This document shows positions 35,265 through 46,319 of a stretch of DNA of 64,000 nucleotides, one piece after another. Source of the DNA: Gentiana macrophylla (lineage: Eukaryota > Streptophyta > Magnoliopsida > Gentianales > Gentianaceae); contig CM047806.1 in the NCBI GenBank assembly GCA_026214975.1, positions 96,061,811 to 96,125,810 on the forward strand, written 5' to 3'. The position numbers and the translations under genes are program-made. The stretch's first letter is position 1. Every line of letters begins with the position of its first letter. Under the pieces are notes generated by a model. It did not search any database. It was not told the origin of the DNA and saw nothing but the letters and a program-made list of their open reading frames with translations.

Positions 35265-36746
35265 TGTCACGGATTTTATCTAAGCAAAACAAACAAGTAA
35301 TAAAAATAATCCGGTTTACCCCAAGTGCAGGGATCGTAGTATAGCGATTACAACCGGAGTCGAATCACAGGGAATCGAGGTTGGTCTAGTTCTTAATTTT
35401 TCTAAAGGTTTGTCACGAAAAACGCAAAACAAAGCTAAAACAAATACAATAAACTGGACAGAGAGTTGTCAATCCAAAGCCAGGAAATATGATTACGAAC
35501 CTATAATAACTAATTCTATTCTATAAACTAAAACGAAAATAAAATTCTAAGCTAGCAACGAATAACAAGGCACAATGATTCTTTCAATTAATTTTAACGA
35601 AGAACAAGCATTGATCCACCTATCCCGCAACCCCCAATTTCTACTCTAGATCGTTTAGTGAAGATTTAATAAAGATGTGGTTCACCTATCAAAGGTATGA
35701 ATTTCTACTCTCGTAGATAATTCGCCTATTAATCTTTCATCTCTCGATCTTAAAGATTAACGCTTCCATAACAAAGGTGTAAGATTTCTCAATCTAGCAA
35801 CCTAGATATTCAACCTAACAACTCTCATTATTTTTAGGTTAAAAGTCCAATCTTTAATATGGTGATCTAGAGTTTAACAACGATTTTCATCAAACGTTAA
35901 ACATCACAAAGCAACCATCTCTCGATATAAATTGCATAATCAATAAAGCACATAATAAAGATACAAACTTTAAATAAAAACTCACAAAACAATCCAAGAT
36001 TCAAATCAAAATGTTTCTTTGAAATTGGCTTCACAAAGCTCGTTCTAGGCTTAGCCTTAGCTCATCGTTGGAATACAAATCATATAAGTAAAAAGAAGGT
36101 AAAAAGATGTTTAATGTGGGGGAAAAACTTAGAAAAGTCGCCCCTCAAGGGGCTGGGGCGCTTGGTGGGTGAATTGTGGTGTTTCTAGGGTTGAAAACGC
36201 GACTATAAATAGGTTTTAAGTCGGCTCTGGCTGAAGTCGGCGGGCCGACGCCATCCAAGGTGCATAAATTAAATCGAGTCGGGCGAGCTGGATCGACGCC
36301 CGTCCTATAGGTTTTTGAACGCTCGTCCATAGAAAATCTGAACATCCTGAATCAACTTCTCCTCCTGGACGCCAGTCCACTTCTTCTGGACGCTAGTCCA
36401 CTGGACGGGACCTCAAACGTGCGTCCAGACTTGTAAAGCTTCATTCTACCTTCGAGTTGCATCTCCTTCCTTCCATTTAATCTTCAATCAAACATCTTTT
36501 CAGCTCATTACTTGCCATGTAAATGTACCTACAAGGTAATAGAAACGTGCAAAATGTAGAACCATATATATTGATGAAAAATCACTAATAAAATCACGTA
36601 ATAAGCTCGATTTTGCATTTAAACCAATTTCATATGCATTCTCTCAATAAATCCTTTAAACACTTACTTTTCTATAAAAAGTAATAAAACACGAAGGAAA
36701 TTGCTACGAAATAATATCATATATATCGTAAAAATCACCGTTAACA
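35265..36746 (-). repeat. Solo LTR S1 inside element D
   Basis: A 1,482-bp LTR with no internal region. On the - strand it starts TGTTAACGGTGATTTTTACG and ends TAAAATCCGTGACA. It shares start, end and the TACTACGATCC(C/T)TGCACTTG motif with solo LTR S2 (53,045-54,549). U3 carries repeated GGAC-CGTCC type motifs (36,290-36,430), with TATTTATAG on the - strand near 36,203-36,212. The flanks GGTGG and GGGGT are not a clean duplication. It splits D between gag and the linker. Confidence 0.8.
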
Positions 36747-37688
36747 GGGGTCTTCTTGGTCAGTTCTGGACACTCAGCTTTATTATGTCCAGGTTTCTTG
36801 CAGTTGAAACAGAGATATTCATCATCTTTTCTTTTCTCAGGAGTCCTCTTGATGAACTTCTGAGTGACCGGGTGTCCACTCTTCATTCTTCGAATTTTGT
36901 TCATCATTAGAGCCATCTGTTCTTCCATCTCATCCAATTCATGAAGATTGCTTGATGAGTTTCCTTGATTGTCATTTGATGCTGCTGCAAGTGCTATGGT
37001 GTTTGGTTCTTCCAGAGCTTTGATTATTGCAGCTGTACTTGTAAGATCTTCACTAAATTCATAAGCTTTCAAATCTGAGAAGATTTTGAATGAATCCTCT
37101 ATGTCAAGTCTTCTAGATTCTTCCATAGCAGTGACCTTCATTTTCCAGCACATTGGTAATGCCTGCAAGATTCTTGTATTGATAACTTTCTTTGAGTATT
37201 CAATCTTGAGTAGATCTAATTCATCCATGATAGCACTGAATCTTGTTTCCATTTGGTCAATGGTCTCTCCTGATTTCATCTTGAAATTCTCAAACTTTTG
37301 TTTTGCAACAGAAATTTTGTTTTCCTTGATTGAATATGTTCCTTCACAAACTAGTTGTAGTTTGTCCCATATTTCTTTGGCAGTTGTGCATTCTTTCACC
37401 TTTAAGTACATGTTCTTTGTCAAGAGTTACGAGGATAAAATCCACAAAAACATTGTTGAGATTGTTTAGCTTGCGATCATCACTAGTCCATTCGGTTTGG
37501 GCTTTGCAACTCGAACTTGCTCTCCACCAACAGTTTGAATGTGAGTGATCTGAATTGGTCCATCGGTGAGTACATCCATCATTTCATCATGAGTATTTGC
37601 TAGAAAAGCTCGCATTCGACGTTTATATTCATCAAATCATCCATGTTGCACATAAGCATCACATCTCGCATATTGATTGTTATCCATT
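36747..37688 (-). pseudogene. Element D gag
   Basis: Starts at ATG 37,688 (MDNNQYARCDAYVQHG), with a stop and frameshifts before 37,430. The 37,423-36,747 part is a continuous gag: KECTTAKEIWDKLQLVCEGT, then VAKQKFENFKMKSGETIDQM and ILQALPMCWKMKV, as in the copia gag family (UBN2 / PF14223 type). A CCHC knuckle CFNCKKPGHNKAECPEL ends it. The code is cut by solo LTR S1 right after the knuckle. Confidence 0.88.
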
Positions 37689-37790
37689 GTGAGTGAGTGA
37701 AGACTGAAAGTAAATTAACTGGAACTGAGCTTCCAAATGAGAATAATTAGATGAGATATAGAGCAAATGATATCTTGTCAAAGAAACACT

Positions 37791-37802
37791 GCTCCGATAC
37801 CA
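37791..37802 (-). other. Primer binding site of element D
   Basis: The - strand reads TGGTATCGGAGC two bases after the LTR end, matching the initiator-Met tRNA complement with one change. Confidence 0.85.
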
Positions 37803-37804
37803 AT

Positions 37805-39527
37805 TGTTGGTCCCTTGGAAAGGCTAACACAAGTTTAGAAGGGGGTGAATAAACTTATCACCAAAATCTTTCCTAAACTGGATTTAAAACAAATTAAGGT
37901 TCAATTAAAACTTGTGTGTAGTTAAGCTGACTGAGCTGAGATTAAAACTGATTTAAGCAAAAGCTGAGTCAACCGGCAGCGGATATATTTCGAGTCTTTT
38001 TCTTGATCTTGTTATTCTTTTATGAAAGCTGAGTGTGGTAAACTGAATTCTGATGAATGTCAGTTTGTGAACTGTGAAGTGTCAACAATCAATTATCAAA
38101 ATGTTGTAAGTAAATGCTGAGTAAGTAAATAAATGCGTAAAGAAAATAAGGTGAATATTATAGAGGTTCCAGGTGGTGTAATCCTGTACGTCCTCTCTTC
38201 CCCTGTGGTGCGGAGGAAAAATCCACTAGAACTTCTTGAGGTGAACTATTACAAAAAGTCCTAAACAATAGTCATTGGCTAATCCCTAGCTTCACTATCT
38301 AAATAGTTGTAGAACAGGTAAAATTGCTGCTCTTCAACTGCTTGAACACTGATCCTTGGAGGGTTGAATTGCCTCTTCACCGACTACCACCACAAACACA
38401 CCGATCACTTGATTGCTTGTAACAACTGTCCTTGACAAAACCTTCCCAGTTTGCTTCACAGTTTAAACCTTTGATATAGAATCAAAGTTGGGTTGAGAAT
38501 CAATGAATTGATTCTTGTTTGTGGTTCTTCAAAGTGTCTGATTCTTGATAAATTCTTTGTAGCTTGAACACTTGAAGAAATTCTAGATGTGATAGCAATT
38601 CGAATAGAAAGACTAATGCACAAATATTCTTGTAAATCTGTTAAATCTTCTTATTATATAACCCATGGTGCAAAGTGATCTATTTATAGTGTGAGATCCA
38701 ACGTTCATTTGGCTTGAATTCGAATTGTATCAACATCTATCTTGTAACGGATATATTTTCTGACCGTTCTGTTGTGTCAGTAACTTATCCAATAAAATTG
38801 GTTCCTTTATAACGTTCGACTGTACTATCAGTTTATCGGATGACTGACATATAAAACTAGGTTTCCTTATCAGTTTTATATTGAGATTATCGCTTGTCAG
38901 TTTCTTGACTAACTTGGAGCATTAACTGAGATTTTACTCTTCTTCAAATATCAGTACTCCAGTTTTTCATCTGATTATAATTGACTTAATCAGAGTACAC
39001 CATGACTCATTGTCTTCCAAGAATTCATTGTCTTTATGATTCTTAGGTCTTCATACAAGATCCATAAAGTCAGATCAGGTCACCACAATCTTGCCTGAAG
39101 TCTAACTTTACGATCTCGACATAGTCTTCATAACGAGTTTGAACCCTCGCTTCTTGATCTTCAATAATCGAGTCTGTGACCTCGATTCTTCATCTTCTAG
39201 ATAAGCCAACTGAGTCTGTGTCCCTCAGCGAACTTATCTTCTTCAGTTTTCATATTGGTGTATCCTGAGTCAGTTTGTTTATCTTGATTATTTCCAGTTT
39301 TCTAAATGACTTCCAGTTTTCAGTTCTATGACACACTAACTATTACAGTGCTTGTCTGATGTAACCTATACAAATTTCAGACTCTAGTAAAACCTAAACA
39401 TTCAGTTCTAGACATCTTTTAGCTTTTCACTATAACAGCTAGCTTCAGCACTTCATCAATGAGGTTAAGATAATACTTTGAATAAATATGATGAATTATC
39501 ATCAAAACATAAATTTTATTTCCAACA
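37805..39527 (-). repeat. 5' LTR of element D
   Basis: 1,723 bp. On the - strand it starts TGTTGGAAATAAAATT and ends AAGGGACCAACA. TATA box TATAAATA on the - strand at 38,681-38,688. Followed by the CTACT target duplication. Confidence 0.9.
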
Positions 39528-40135
39528 CTACTAAACATCCCCAACCATACAAGCTACAATGGATGGATGAATGAATGTAGGGAAGTTCGAGTTACAAAGC
39601 AAGCGATGATCACTTTTAAAGTTGGGAATTTCGAGGATAGGTTTATATGTGATGCAGTGCCTATTCATATTGAACATGTTATTCTTGGTAGACCTTGACA
39701 ATTTGATCGGCGAGTTAACTATGATGGGTTCTTGAACACGTACGCATTACATCACCGAGGAAAGAAGATTACCTTGGTTTCATATCACTCCAAAAAGTAC
39801 ATGCGAAGCAACTTAAATTTGCTCAAAGTCGGGAGGTTAAAAAGCAAAAACTGGGTGCAAATTCAGTTGTGCAAAGTGGAGAAAAGAAGACGTGTTTAAC
39901 TTCATTGGCTATTCATTCGGGTTTTTCTTTTTCTTATTTTGCAGGTACATAAAGATCCACCACTTCACGTTGTTAAAGTTGGAGCCAAGTTGGAGAGCAA
40001 ATCCATTACAAGCATTGTTCGATATGTTGATGTTCGGATTCGAGGTCGAATCCTTCCCGAAACAGGAGGGAATGATGTGATCCAGGGCAAGATTCATGGT
40101 GTTTTTCAAAAGAAAAAGAAGAAAAAGAAAGAGAT
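39528..40135 (+). pseudogene. Element F protease C-terminal half and pol tail
   Basis: Resumes the protease cut at 21,420: KHPQPYKLQWMDE, a frameshift, VTKQAMITFKVGNFEDRFIC and HVILGRP. The linker that should lead to RT follows (FLNTYALHHRGKKITLVSYH), but at about 39,900 the sequence jumps to a pol C-terminal tail (FEVESFPKQEGMM, stop at about 40,080), which is the last segment before the 3' LTR in Ty3 elements. RT, RNase H and integrase are therefore deleted. F belongs to a gag-protease-only class, like TR-GAG derivatives. Confidence 0.75.
40109..40135 (+). other. Polypurine tract of element F
   Basis: A 25-base A/G run (AAAAGAAAAAGAAG and on) directly before TGAAGAAGCCGACA, the proposed LTR start. 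Confidence 0.65.
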
Positions 40136-40640
40136 TTGAAGAAGCCGACATTTTATCCCACATTGCAAGTTTGTCAGATTTTCTTATAAATTTATTTTTA
40201 TTTTCTTTATTTCTATTAAATAACTTTGTCCAACATTGCTTTGAAAGTATTATATGTCTTTTATTCTAGCCTATAAAAAAGACATCATATGTAACTTTTA
40301 CAATCAACTAAATAATTTGAGTGATATACACTTTATTTAAAGCGATTAAACTTTGGTGAGTTTTTTCTCACGTGGAGAATTCCAACCGGACTTAACAAGG
40401 TCGTGAGCGTACCTTATGGGTGTCCATACACCGAGGTCTTAAATATGGGTTATCTAAGGGTTTAGGTTACACCAAGTTTTTTGGTTACGGGTTAACCAAA
40501 GGTCGAGGTGCTCGTTTACTGGAGCCTTCAGTCAAGTCCTCGGGCATTTTCGGATCTGATTCGCACCACGGATCACATCAAACCCCTAGTTGCAGCCTAC
40601 CTAACCTAGGTTGTAGAATCAGAATCTTTGGTTCCATTTT
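40136..40640 (+). repeat. 3' LTR of element F
   Basis: Starts TGAAGAAGCC after the purine tract. TATA box TATAAAA at 40,272-40,278; TTGGTGAG then TCTCACGTGGAGAATTCC (40,353-40,383) matches element H in the opposite orientation. The end is uncertain; 40,640 is the last part with clear LTR-like character. Confidence 0.6.
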
Positions 40641-41100
40641 TGATTATTTAGGGTTTTAGGCCTTCAGATACGGCTCAGTTATTTGTGGCTGCAGTGAACC
40701 CTCACCCACTTCCAGTTTTCGCATGCTTTCTTTTTAGATATCTTGATGAAGAGATGCTGAGTACCTAGCAGAGTTTGACAACAGACCTTGAGAGGTGATA
40801 GAGTCTCACTCATTGATGGAGGGGCTCAATTTGACTCCGCCGAGGTTTATGAGGCATTTCGGGATCATTGGGCCACCCGGACAGTGAATCAGGAGCGTGG
40901 CATTGATCCGACCTTGTTCGATTCATAGATTACCACCACTTTGATATGGGTGGCTTGACATAGCTGAGAGGCCTAGAAAATTCAATGTTATCATTATGCA
41001 TGAGTTCTTCGTGTTTGTGTCTTTGAACCTATTACAATAAATAGATAAATGATTGATATATGAAAGAGGATGTGCATACATTCAGCTCAGCTGCTAATGG
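40641..41100. other. Unassigned interval
   Basis: A short frame EVYEAFRDHWATRTVNQERG, then IDPTLFDS, can be read near 40,850-40,930 between stops; it may be a gag remnant but I cannot place it. Otherwise nothing seen. Confidence 0.35.
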
Positions 41101-41990
41101 CCAAAACAGTGACGTCCAACATTAAGCTGCAGAGTACTGGGTCGGAAGCAGTATAGTGACGAGTAAGGTCGATCCCACGAGGAATTGACTGAGTATCACA
41201 ATCACTCTTTTCTTTAGTTTAGATCAACAAATAGGGGTGAAGTTTATTATACTAGGTAACTAATGATAACAGAATAAACGATATGATAAAGGAAATAGCC
41301 AAACTATGATCTGAAATACTACTCTTGACACTTTTACTGAATCACTAGGGACAAGCTTAAACCAACCAACCAACTAATTATAAACTAATGAATGTGTGTG
41401 TGTGCAATCTCCTAAAATAGTCCATAGGCACTACTACCACAACCTAAGTACCATATATTCAGTTCAACAGTCCTCTATTCGGGATTTCATTGACCTAATG
41501 TGATGAAGAACTTAGAGACATTCCGTAACCACCGAATTCACGGCTTAACTAGAAAAACCTCACTCAAGGTAGGGTGGCATCGGGTTGGGACCCGACCTGT
41601 TAACCTCATACCCGAAACCCGTCCTGACAAGATTCGAGATTCAATTCTTCTTCCCAAGCCCATACTCGATAAGTGTCGGGTCCCGACAATCGAGATAACT
41701 GAATGTTGGGGATCCCTTTGGGTCAGGAATGAAAGTCCAGAACATATGATGTTAAAAAATATTCACGTTAATATTAAAAAAAATGACAACAATTACTTGA
41801 TCAAAACAATAGTTCAAATGGTTGGGGCGGAGAATTGAGTTAACCGCAACAGAGTCGAAGGCCGGTGGAGGCGGGTGGCTTTTGTAAGGAAGAACACTCT
41901 GGAATATTAACGGTAAAAGAAAGAAAAACATAATAAATACTCTATTGGTATTTTCAAATGCGGCTCCACCATTTGTCAAGGGGTGCGGCC
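41101..41990 (-). repeat. Probable Athila-type LTR end fragment and flanking DNA
   Basis: The - strand has CTCGTGGGATCGACCTTACT (about 41,163-41,182), the conserved word near the end of Athila-type LTRs also found in element G. Downstream sequence to 41,990 has no gene I recognise. Confidence 0.4.
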
Positions 41991-42068
41991 GACCCCCTAA
42001 AATAAAAAAATTATGTCCAAATAGTAGAGAACTTTCTTATAAAAAACACATACACACACACATACCTT

Positions 42069-42069
<1 letters not shown>

Positions 42070-42162
<93 letters not shown>

Positions 42163-42174
42163 ATGTGTGTGTGA
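42070..42174. repeat. (CA)n(TA)n(TG)n palindromic microsatellite
   Basis: About 17 CA, 21 TA and 13 TG units in order. The CA and TG blocks are complementary, so the whole tract is a long imperfect palindrome. A translated frame across it is pure dipeptide repeat and not a gene. Confidence 0.95.
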
Positions 42175-42384
42175 TATTGATCCCTTTATTTTTATATATT
42201 GACCCCCCTATATTTATCTATAGCTCTATAATTACATTTATAGAATTAAATATATAAAAATTTGTGTGATATGGAAAAAAATTGATAAATTTCTGACCCT
42301 GGTGTCAAAAATCTTGCAGCCGCCCTAGATATTCTAATTAAATGGTCTTATATTATTGGGAAAAATGGAAAAAAAAAAGAAAAA

Positions 42385-42470
42385 AAAATTTTAATTTATA
42401 TTTTGGGACGGAAAGATAAAACCAAAAAACTATACAGATTTATATTTGGGACAGAAGGAATACTATTTAT
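42385..42470. mobile_element. Stowaway-like MITE remnant
   Basis: TTTGGGACGGAAAG and TTTGGGACAGAAGGAATACT resemble Stowaway terminal repeats (CTCCCTCCGTCCCA, reverse). Only one orientation of the terminus is seen, so it is a fragment. Confidence 0.4.
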
Positions 42471-42764
42471 GCTATAAAAATAAGTGTACGGTATGAACAA
42501 TTTATCCGTCTTGTCCCTTTCTCTCCCATCCACCATGCTTCATCTTCTCTTTAAGTCGTTTTTCTACTTATATTTATTTCATTCATTCCTTGAAATTTCA
42601 TTAAGAAACAAAAAGGGTTGTGATTTTTAGGTGGTCACTCCATTTAGAGTGTCTTGACACATCAATTGATCAAGTCCACAAAGTTTAAATCCAGATTGTA
42701 AACAGACGGTTTCTGTAATGCCACATCACACTCCACACCATGTGGATGGAGCACCAAAAAATCT

Positions 42765-42920
42765 TGTCAAGAATTATGGAGAAGATTATCCTTTTCATTG
42801 ATCAATCTCACAGGTACAATATATATAGTACAATCCAGGGCATCCCCTCTATCGATATTTACTAAACTACCCTTACAAGATAAATACAAAAATACATCAT
42901 ATTATCGTACAACCGTAATA
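42765..42920 (-). repeat. 3' LTR of element E
   Basis: On the - strand TATTACGGTTGTACG to AATTCTTGACA. About 90% like the 5' copy. The expected TG start appears as TA. Confidence 0.88.
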
Positions 42921-42924
42921 CCCC

Positions 42925-43870
42925 CTCAAGGTGGCGCGTGAAGATCTTGAACGCCCAGCTTGCGCAGTAGAAACTGGAATTGTTGTCGTCTCAAAGACTC
43001 AGTAAAAATGTCCGCCAACTGATGCTTCATGGGAACACATGAAGGAAGAATCAACCAATCCTTAATAGCATCACATACAAAATGAAAATCCTTCTAGATG
43101 TGTTTCATGCGCTCGTGAAAAACCAGATTATGTGCAATGTATAACGCCGATTGACTGTCACAAAAGAACCGTATGCCAGGGGGTGTCGAACTTCAAGATC
43201 AGCCAGCAACTGCTTCAACCACTTCAAATCGCATGTAAGAAAGGCCGTAGACTGATATTCAACTTCTGTAGAGGAACGAGAAACAATGGTTTGTTTCTTG
43301 GACTTCCAGGATTTAAGTGAAAGACCAAGAAAGACAAACCATCTACTCAAAGACCGCCGAGAAAGAGGGCAACTAGCCAAATCAGAATCACACCATCCTT
43401 CAAGAAGAAGAGGGCAATCAGACCGCAACAAAATACCTTGGCCAGGATGTTTCTTCAAATTGCAGTCAAGTCGCAACGCAGCTTCCCAATGCTCAATTGA
43501 TAGAGCAGGCATAAACTGAGACGAGACATAAAGGGAGTACGCCAGGTCAAGCCGTGTCACCCCAAGATAAATATGCTGCCAATCAAATGATGATATTTGG
43601 CAGGGTCACTCAACAATTCCCCAGCAACAAAGGCTAACTTGTGATTCTGTTCAATAGGAAAATCAGCTGGTTTCCTCTTGAGTAAACCTGCTTCATGAAT
43701 AATGTCTAGTGTATACTTCAGTTGGTTCAAAAAAAAATCCCATTTTTGTTCCGTGCCACCTCTAACCCAAGAAAGTAATTTAAGACGCCCAAATCCCTCA
43801 TCTTAAAACACCTCCTCAAATATTCTTTGAAGATAGTCATGGACACCTTATTATTCCCGGAAATGATCAT
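42925..43870 (-). pseudogene. Element E RT end and RNase H
   Basis: The continuous part 43,105-43,560 reads MTRLDLAYSLYVSSQFM, EHWEAALRL, LEGWCDSDLASC (catalytic Asp), KKQTIVSRSSTEVEYQS and LKWLKQLLADL, a copia RNase H. Frameshifts occur on both sides; the final RNase H helix is scrambled. Confidence 0.85.
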
Positions 43871-44640
43871 GTCATCTACTTATACCAGGACGTTCAGCTG
43901 AATTCCAATCCGATGTAATGAAAATAAGGAGTAATCCAAATACGACTGACGGAACCCATAATCTTTCATGGCAGAAACAAGTTTCACAAACCAACACCTC
44001 GCAGCCTGTTTCAATTCATACAAGAATTTACGCATCTTGCACACCAAGTCCGACCCCCTCCTTTCGAATCCAGGAGGAATTTTCTTGTAAATTTCCTCCT
44101 CCAAATCTCCATGCTGAAAAGCATATGGATATCCATCTGATGAATATCCCATCGTTTCAACGAAGCCACACTAAGGAAAGTACGTACCGTCACCATTTTC
44201 GCCACATGGGCAAATGTCTCAGTACAATCAATTGCTTCTTCTTGATGATGTCCAAATGCCACTAACCGAGCTTTAAATTGTTGCAAGATCCCATGCTCAT
44301 CATATTTTTCGGTATACACCCACTTACTCCCCAATGCCTTTTTTCCGGGAGGGAGTGGCTGTAGCACCCCAAGTGCCTTGATCTTCCAATGCCTTAACTT
44401 CCTCAACCATAGCCTTAAGCCATCCGTCATTTTCATAGCCTCCTTAAAAGTTTTAGGAGGAGCCCCCATAGTAATAGCTGTGAGATACTTGCGGTGCTTG
44501 TCAGAAAATAAATCGTAATTAACAAAATACGTAAGAGGATAAGGAGTTCCTGAGGATTCTGTTGAAATAGGTGAACAAGATGTTGGACTTTCCTTTCCCC
44601 ACAAGAGTATGAGTAACAAAATCCTGAAACCGAGAGTTAG
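43871..44640 (-). pseudogene. Element E reverse transcriptase
   Basis: Two frames: 44,011-44,619 (GSKWVYTEKYDEHGILQQFK, ARLVAFG, VRTFLSVASLKRWDIHQMDI) and 43,880-44,152 (FQHGDLEEEIYKKIPPGF, VCKMRKFLYELKQAARCW). The catalytic YVDD box reads stop-VDD: its Tyr codon is TAA (43,877-43,879). The first metal-binding Asp (HQMDIHM) is present. Confidence 0.87.
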
Positions 44641-45320
44641 GAATCTTATGTCGTCGTCCTTTACCCAATTCCTCCACTACATAGGTATCCGGAACATGTT
44701 CGGTGTTGTTATGAGGTGGAAAGGGAGCAGGTTCATCAAGTGTAACATTTTCTATAGGTTGAATCCCCCCTCAACCGGTGTAACAGGTTTTGGAAGGTTT
44801 ACCAGTTGAGAGGAAGATGTAGGAAAAAAATCATCTTCATTATCTACATTCAGTTGGGGTTGGTCGGGTCGAGTCACATGGGGTTCAAAAAAAGGAAAAA
44901 AAAATGTTCGTAAAATTTTACATCCCGAGACACAAAAATCTCCTCCGTATCAAGATAAAAAAGAGTCCAACCTTTCTTACCGAAAGGATACCCAATCAAC
45001 ACACACTTACGACTGCGACTATCAAATTTATTTTTAGAAGGGTGATGATCATGTGCATAACAAAAGCATCCCAGAACACGAAGCATAGAAAAATCAGGTG
45101 GCTATCCAAACAAACATTCGTAAGGAGTTTTGTAATTAGGAACGCTAGAAGGAGTTCGGTGTTCGGTTAATTAGATGTGACACTGCCAACACTAATTCCC
45201 CTCAAAATCGAAGAGGAAGGTGACCCTCGAAATGAATTGATGGGAAACATTCATGATATGTCTATGTTTACGTTCTACACGACCATTTTGCGGAGGGGTG
45301 CCCACACACGAAGTCCATTT
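44641..45320 (-). pseudogene. Element E integrase C-terminal part
   Basis: Begins with TPPQNGRVERKHRHIM (the catalytic Glu is in RVERKH), then frameshifts and LRVLGCFCYAHDHHPSKNKF, GYPFGKKGWTLFYLDTEE and FVSRDVKFYEHFF. The earlier core with both Asp residues is absent. Confidence 0.82.
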
Positions 45321-45582
45321 TAATGTTCGATCGTCACCAAAACGATTCAGCTGAAACAATACGCAGCAGTTCGGTCACGGTCATTTTCAGAGAAATTGAA
45401 CCGTCCAAACGGAAATTCCACCGCTCAGATTTTAGAGAAAACAATTACAATAACCCCTCAAAATTTCGTCCCGATCAGAGCGCGTTCCAATTTCCGATCG
45501 TCGCCGGAAAGTTTCTGTTGAAGACTTGACCAACTAGCGAAATATTTTTTTCTTCCCTTTTCCAGTTATCGCTCTGATATCA

Positions 45583-45733
45583 TATCAAGAATTGTGGAAA
45601 AGATTTTCTTTATCATTGATCAATCTCAAAGGTACAATATATATAGTACAATCTAGGGCTTCCCCTCTATCTATAATTACTAAACTACCTTATAAAATAC
45701 AATAATACATCATAATATCGTACAATCGTAATA
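45583..45733 (-). repeat. 5' LTR of element E
   Basis: On the - strand TATTACGATTGTACG to AATTCTTGATA, next to the primer site TGATATCAGAGC. Confidence 0.85.
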
Positions 45734-45738
45734 AATCT

Positions 45739-45980
45739 TCCAAAAATGGGATCGTTCCATATTTCTCCAAGTTGCAAAGGCGATATCCCTCGCCCACATA
45801 ACCCCTCCACCTCGACGCGACATAATGGTGAGAAGGTTAATCATGGTGATTCAGCAGCCCATTTTAGGTGGGAGGAACCTCGTTTCATATTGGAAGGTGA
45901 TACATCCACAACAAATTGTATGTAGTGTACAATCACTACACATTGTGTAGTCATGGATTTCAAAAAGTACACTTTAATTA
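45739..45980. other. Short interval between element E and the MITE
   Basis: The - strand of 45,750-45,830 reads GGGVMWARDIAFATW, vaguely LINE-like, but too short to assign. An extra ACTACACATTGTGTAGT dyad occurs at 45,935-45,953. Confidence 0.35.
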
Positions 45981-46223
45981 GGGAAATGGTATGTGCACTA
46001 CACATTGTGTAGTGCACTCTCCATTACATGCTTTATTCTCATTGATTAGAGTGATGAATTATTTATTGTGATGAGTCCTAATAAAACCAAATGTGTTTAT
46101 TGTGTTGTATAGGATGTTGTGGTAAAATAAGTAGTGAATGTATCACTACTCCTTTAATTAATGGTGGATCATTGTGTAGTGAATATGCACTACACAATAT
46201 GTATAGTGCACATATCATTTTCC
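45981..46223. mobile_element. MITE with 37-bp terminal inverted repeats
   Basis: Left end GGGAAATGGTATGTGCACTA and right end (reverse) GGAAAATGATATGTGCACTA are inverted copies over about 37 bp. Each arm contains the inner dyad ACTACACA-TGTGTAGT. The middle has no gene. A target duplication is not clear. Confidence 0.7.
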
Positions 46224-46319
46224 TTTCATATTTCTCATTTTCACTATTTTTCATAAAATCTTTAAATGGAAACGGGAGGTTGATGTGATTTTTCGTTTTG
46301 GTGCTTGTAGGTTTATTAG

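Larger units (their letters stand above)
21421..39527 (-). mobile_element. Element D: Ty1/copia retrotransposon, host of nested insertions
   Basis: Both ends carry the same LTR terminus (TGTTG(A/G)TCCCTTGGAAAGGC) and are flanked by CTACT. On the - strand the order is LTR, Met-type primer site, gag, coiled-coil linker, protease start, pre-integrase and integrase. RT and RNase H are missing, and only 171 bp of the 3' LTR remain. Inside it lie solo LTR S1, fragment C, gypsy-like fragment J and element B. The long coiled-coil extension after gag suggests a SIRE-like copia, but that is tentative. Confidence 0.88.
42765..45733 (-). mobile_element. Element E: short-LTR Ty1/copia retrotransposon
   Basis: LTRs of only 156 and 151 bp, a target duplication AATCT (42,760-42,764 and 45,734-45,738), a primer site (TGATATCAGAGC on the - strand near 45,571-45,582) and a purine tract CTTGAGGGGG before the 3' LTR. 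The internal part is 2.66 kb and keeps only the integrase end, RT and RNase H. Gag, protease and most of integrase were lost in a deletion near 45,320-45,540. Confidence 0.9.

Noticed and set aside
41945..42202. 85-codon frame with His-Thr, Tyr-Ile and Cys-Val repeats
   Set aside because: It is a translation of the CA-TA-TG microsatellite.
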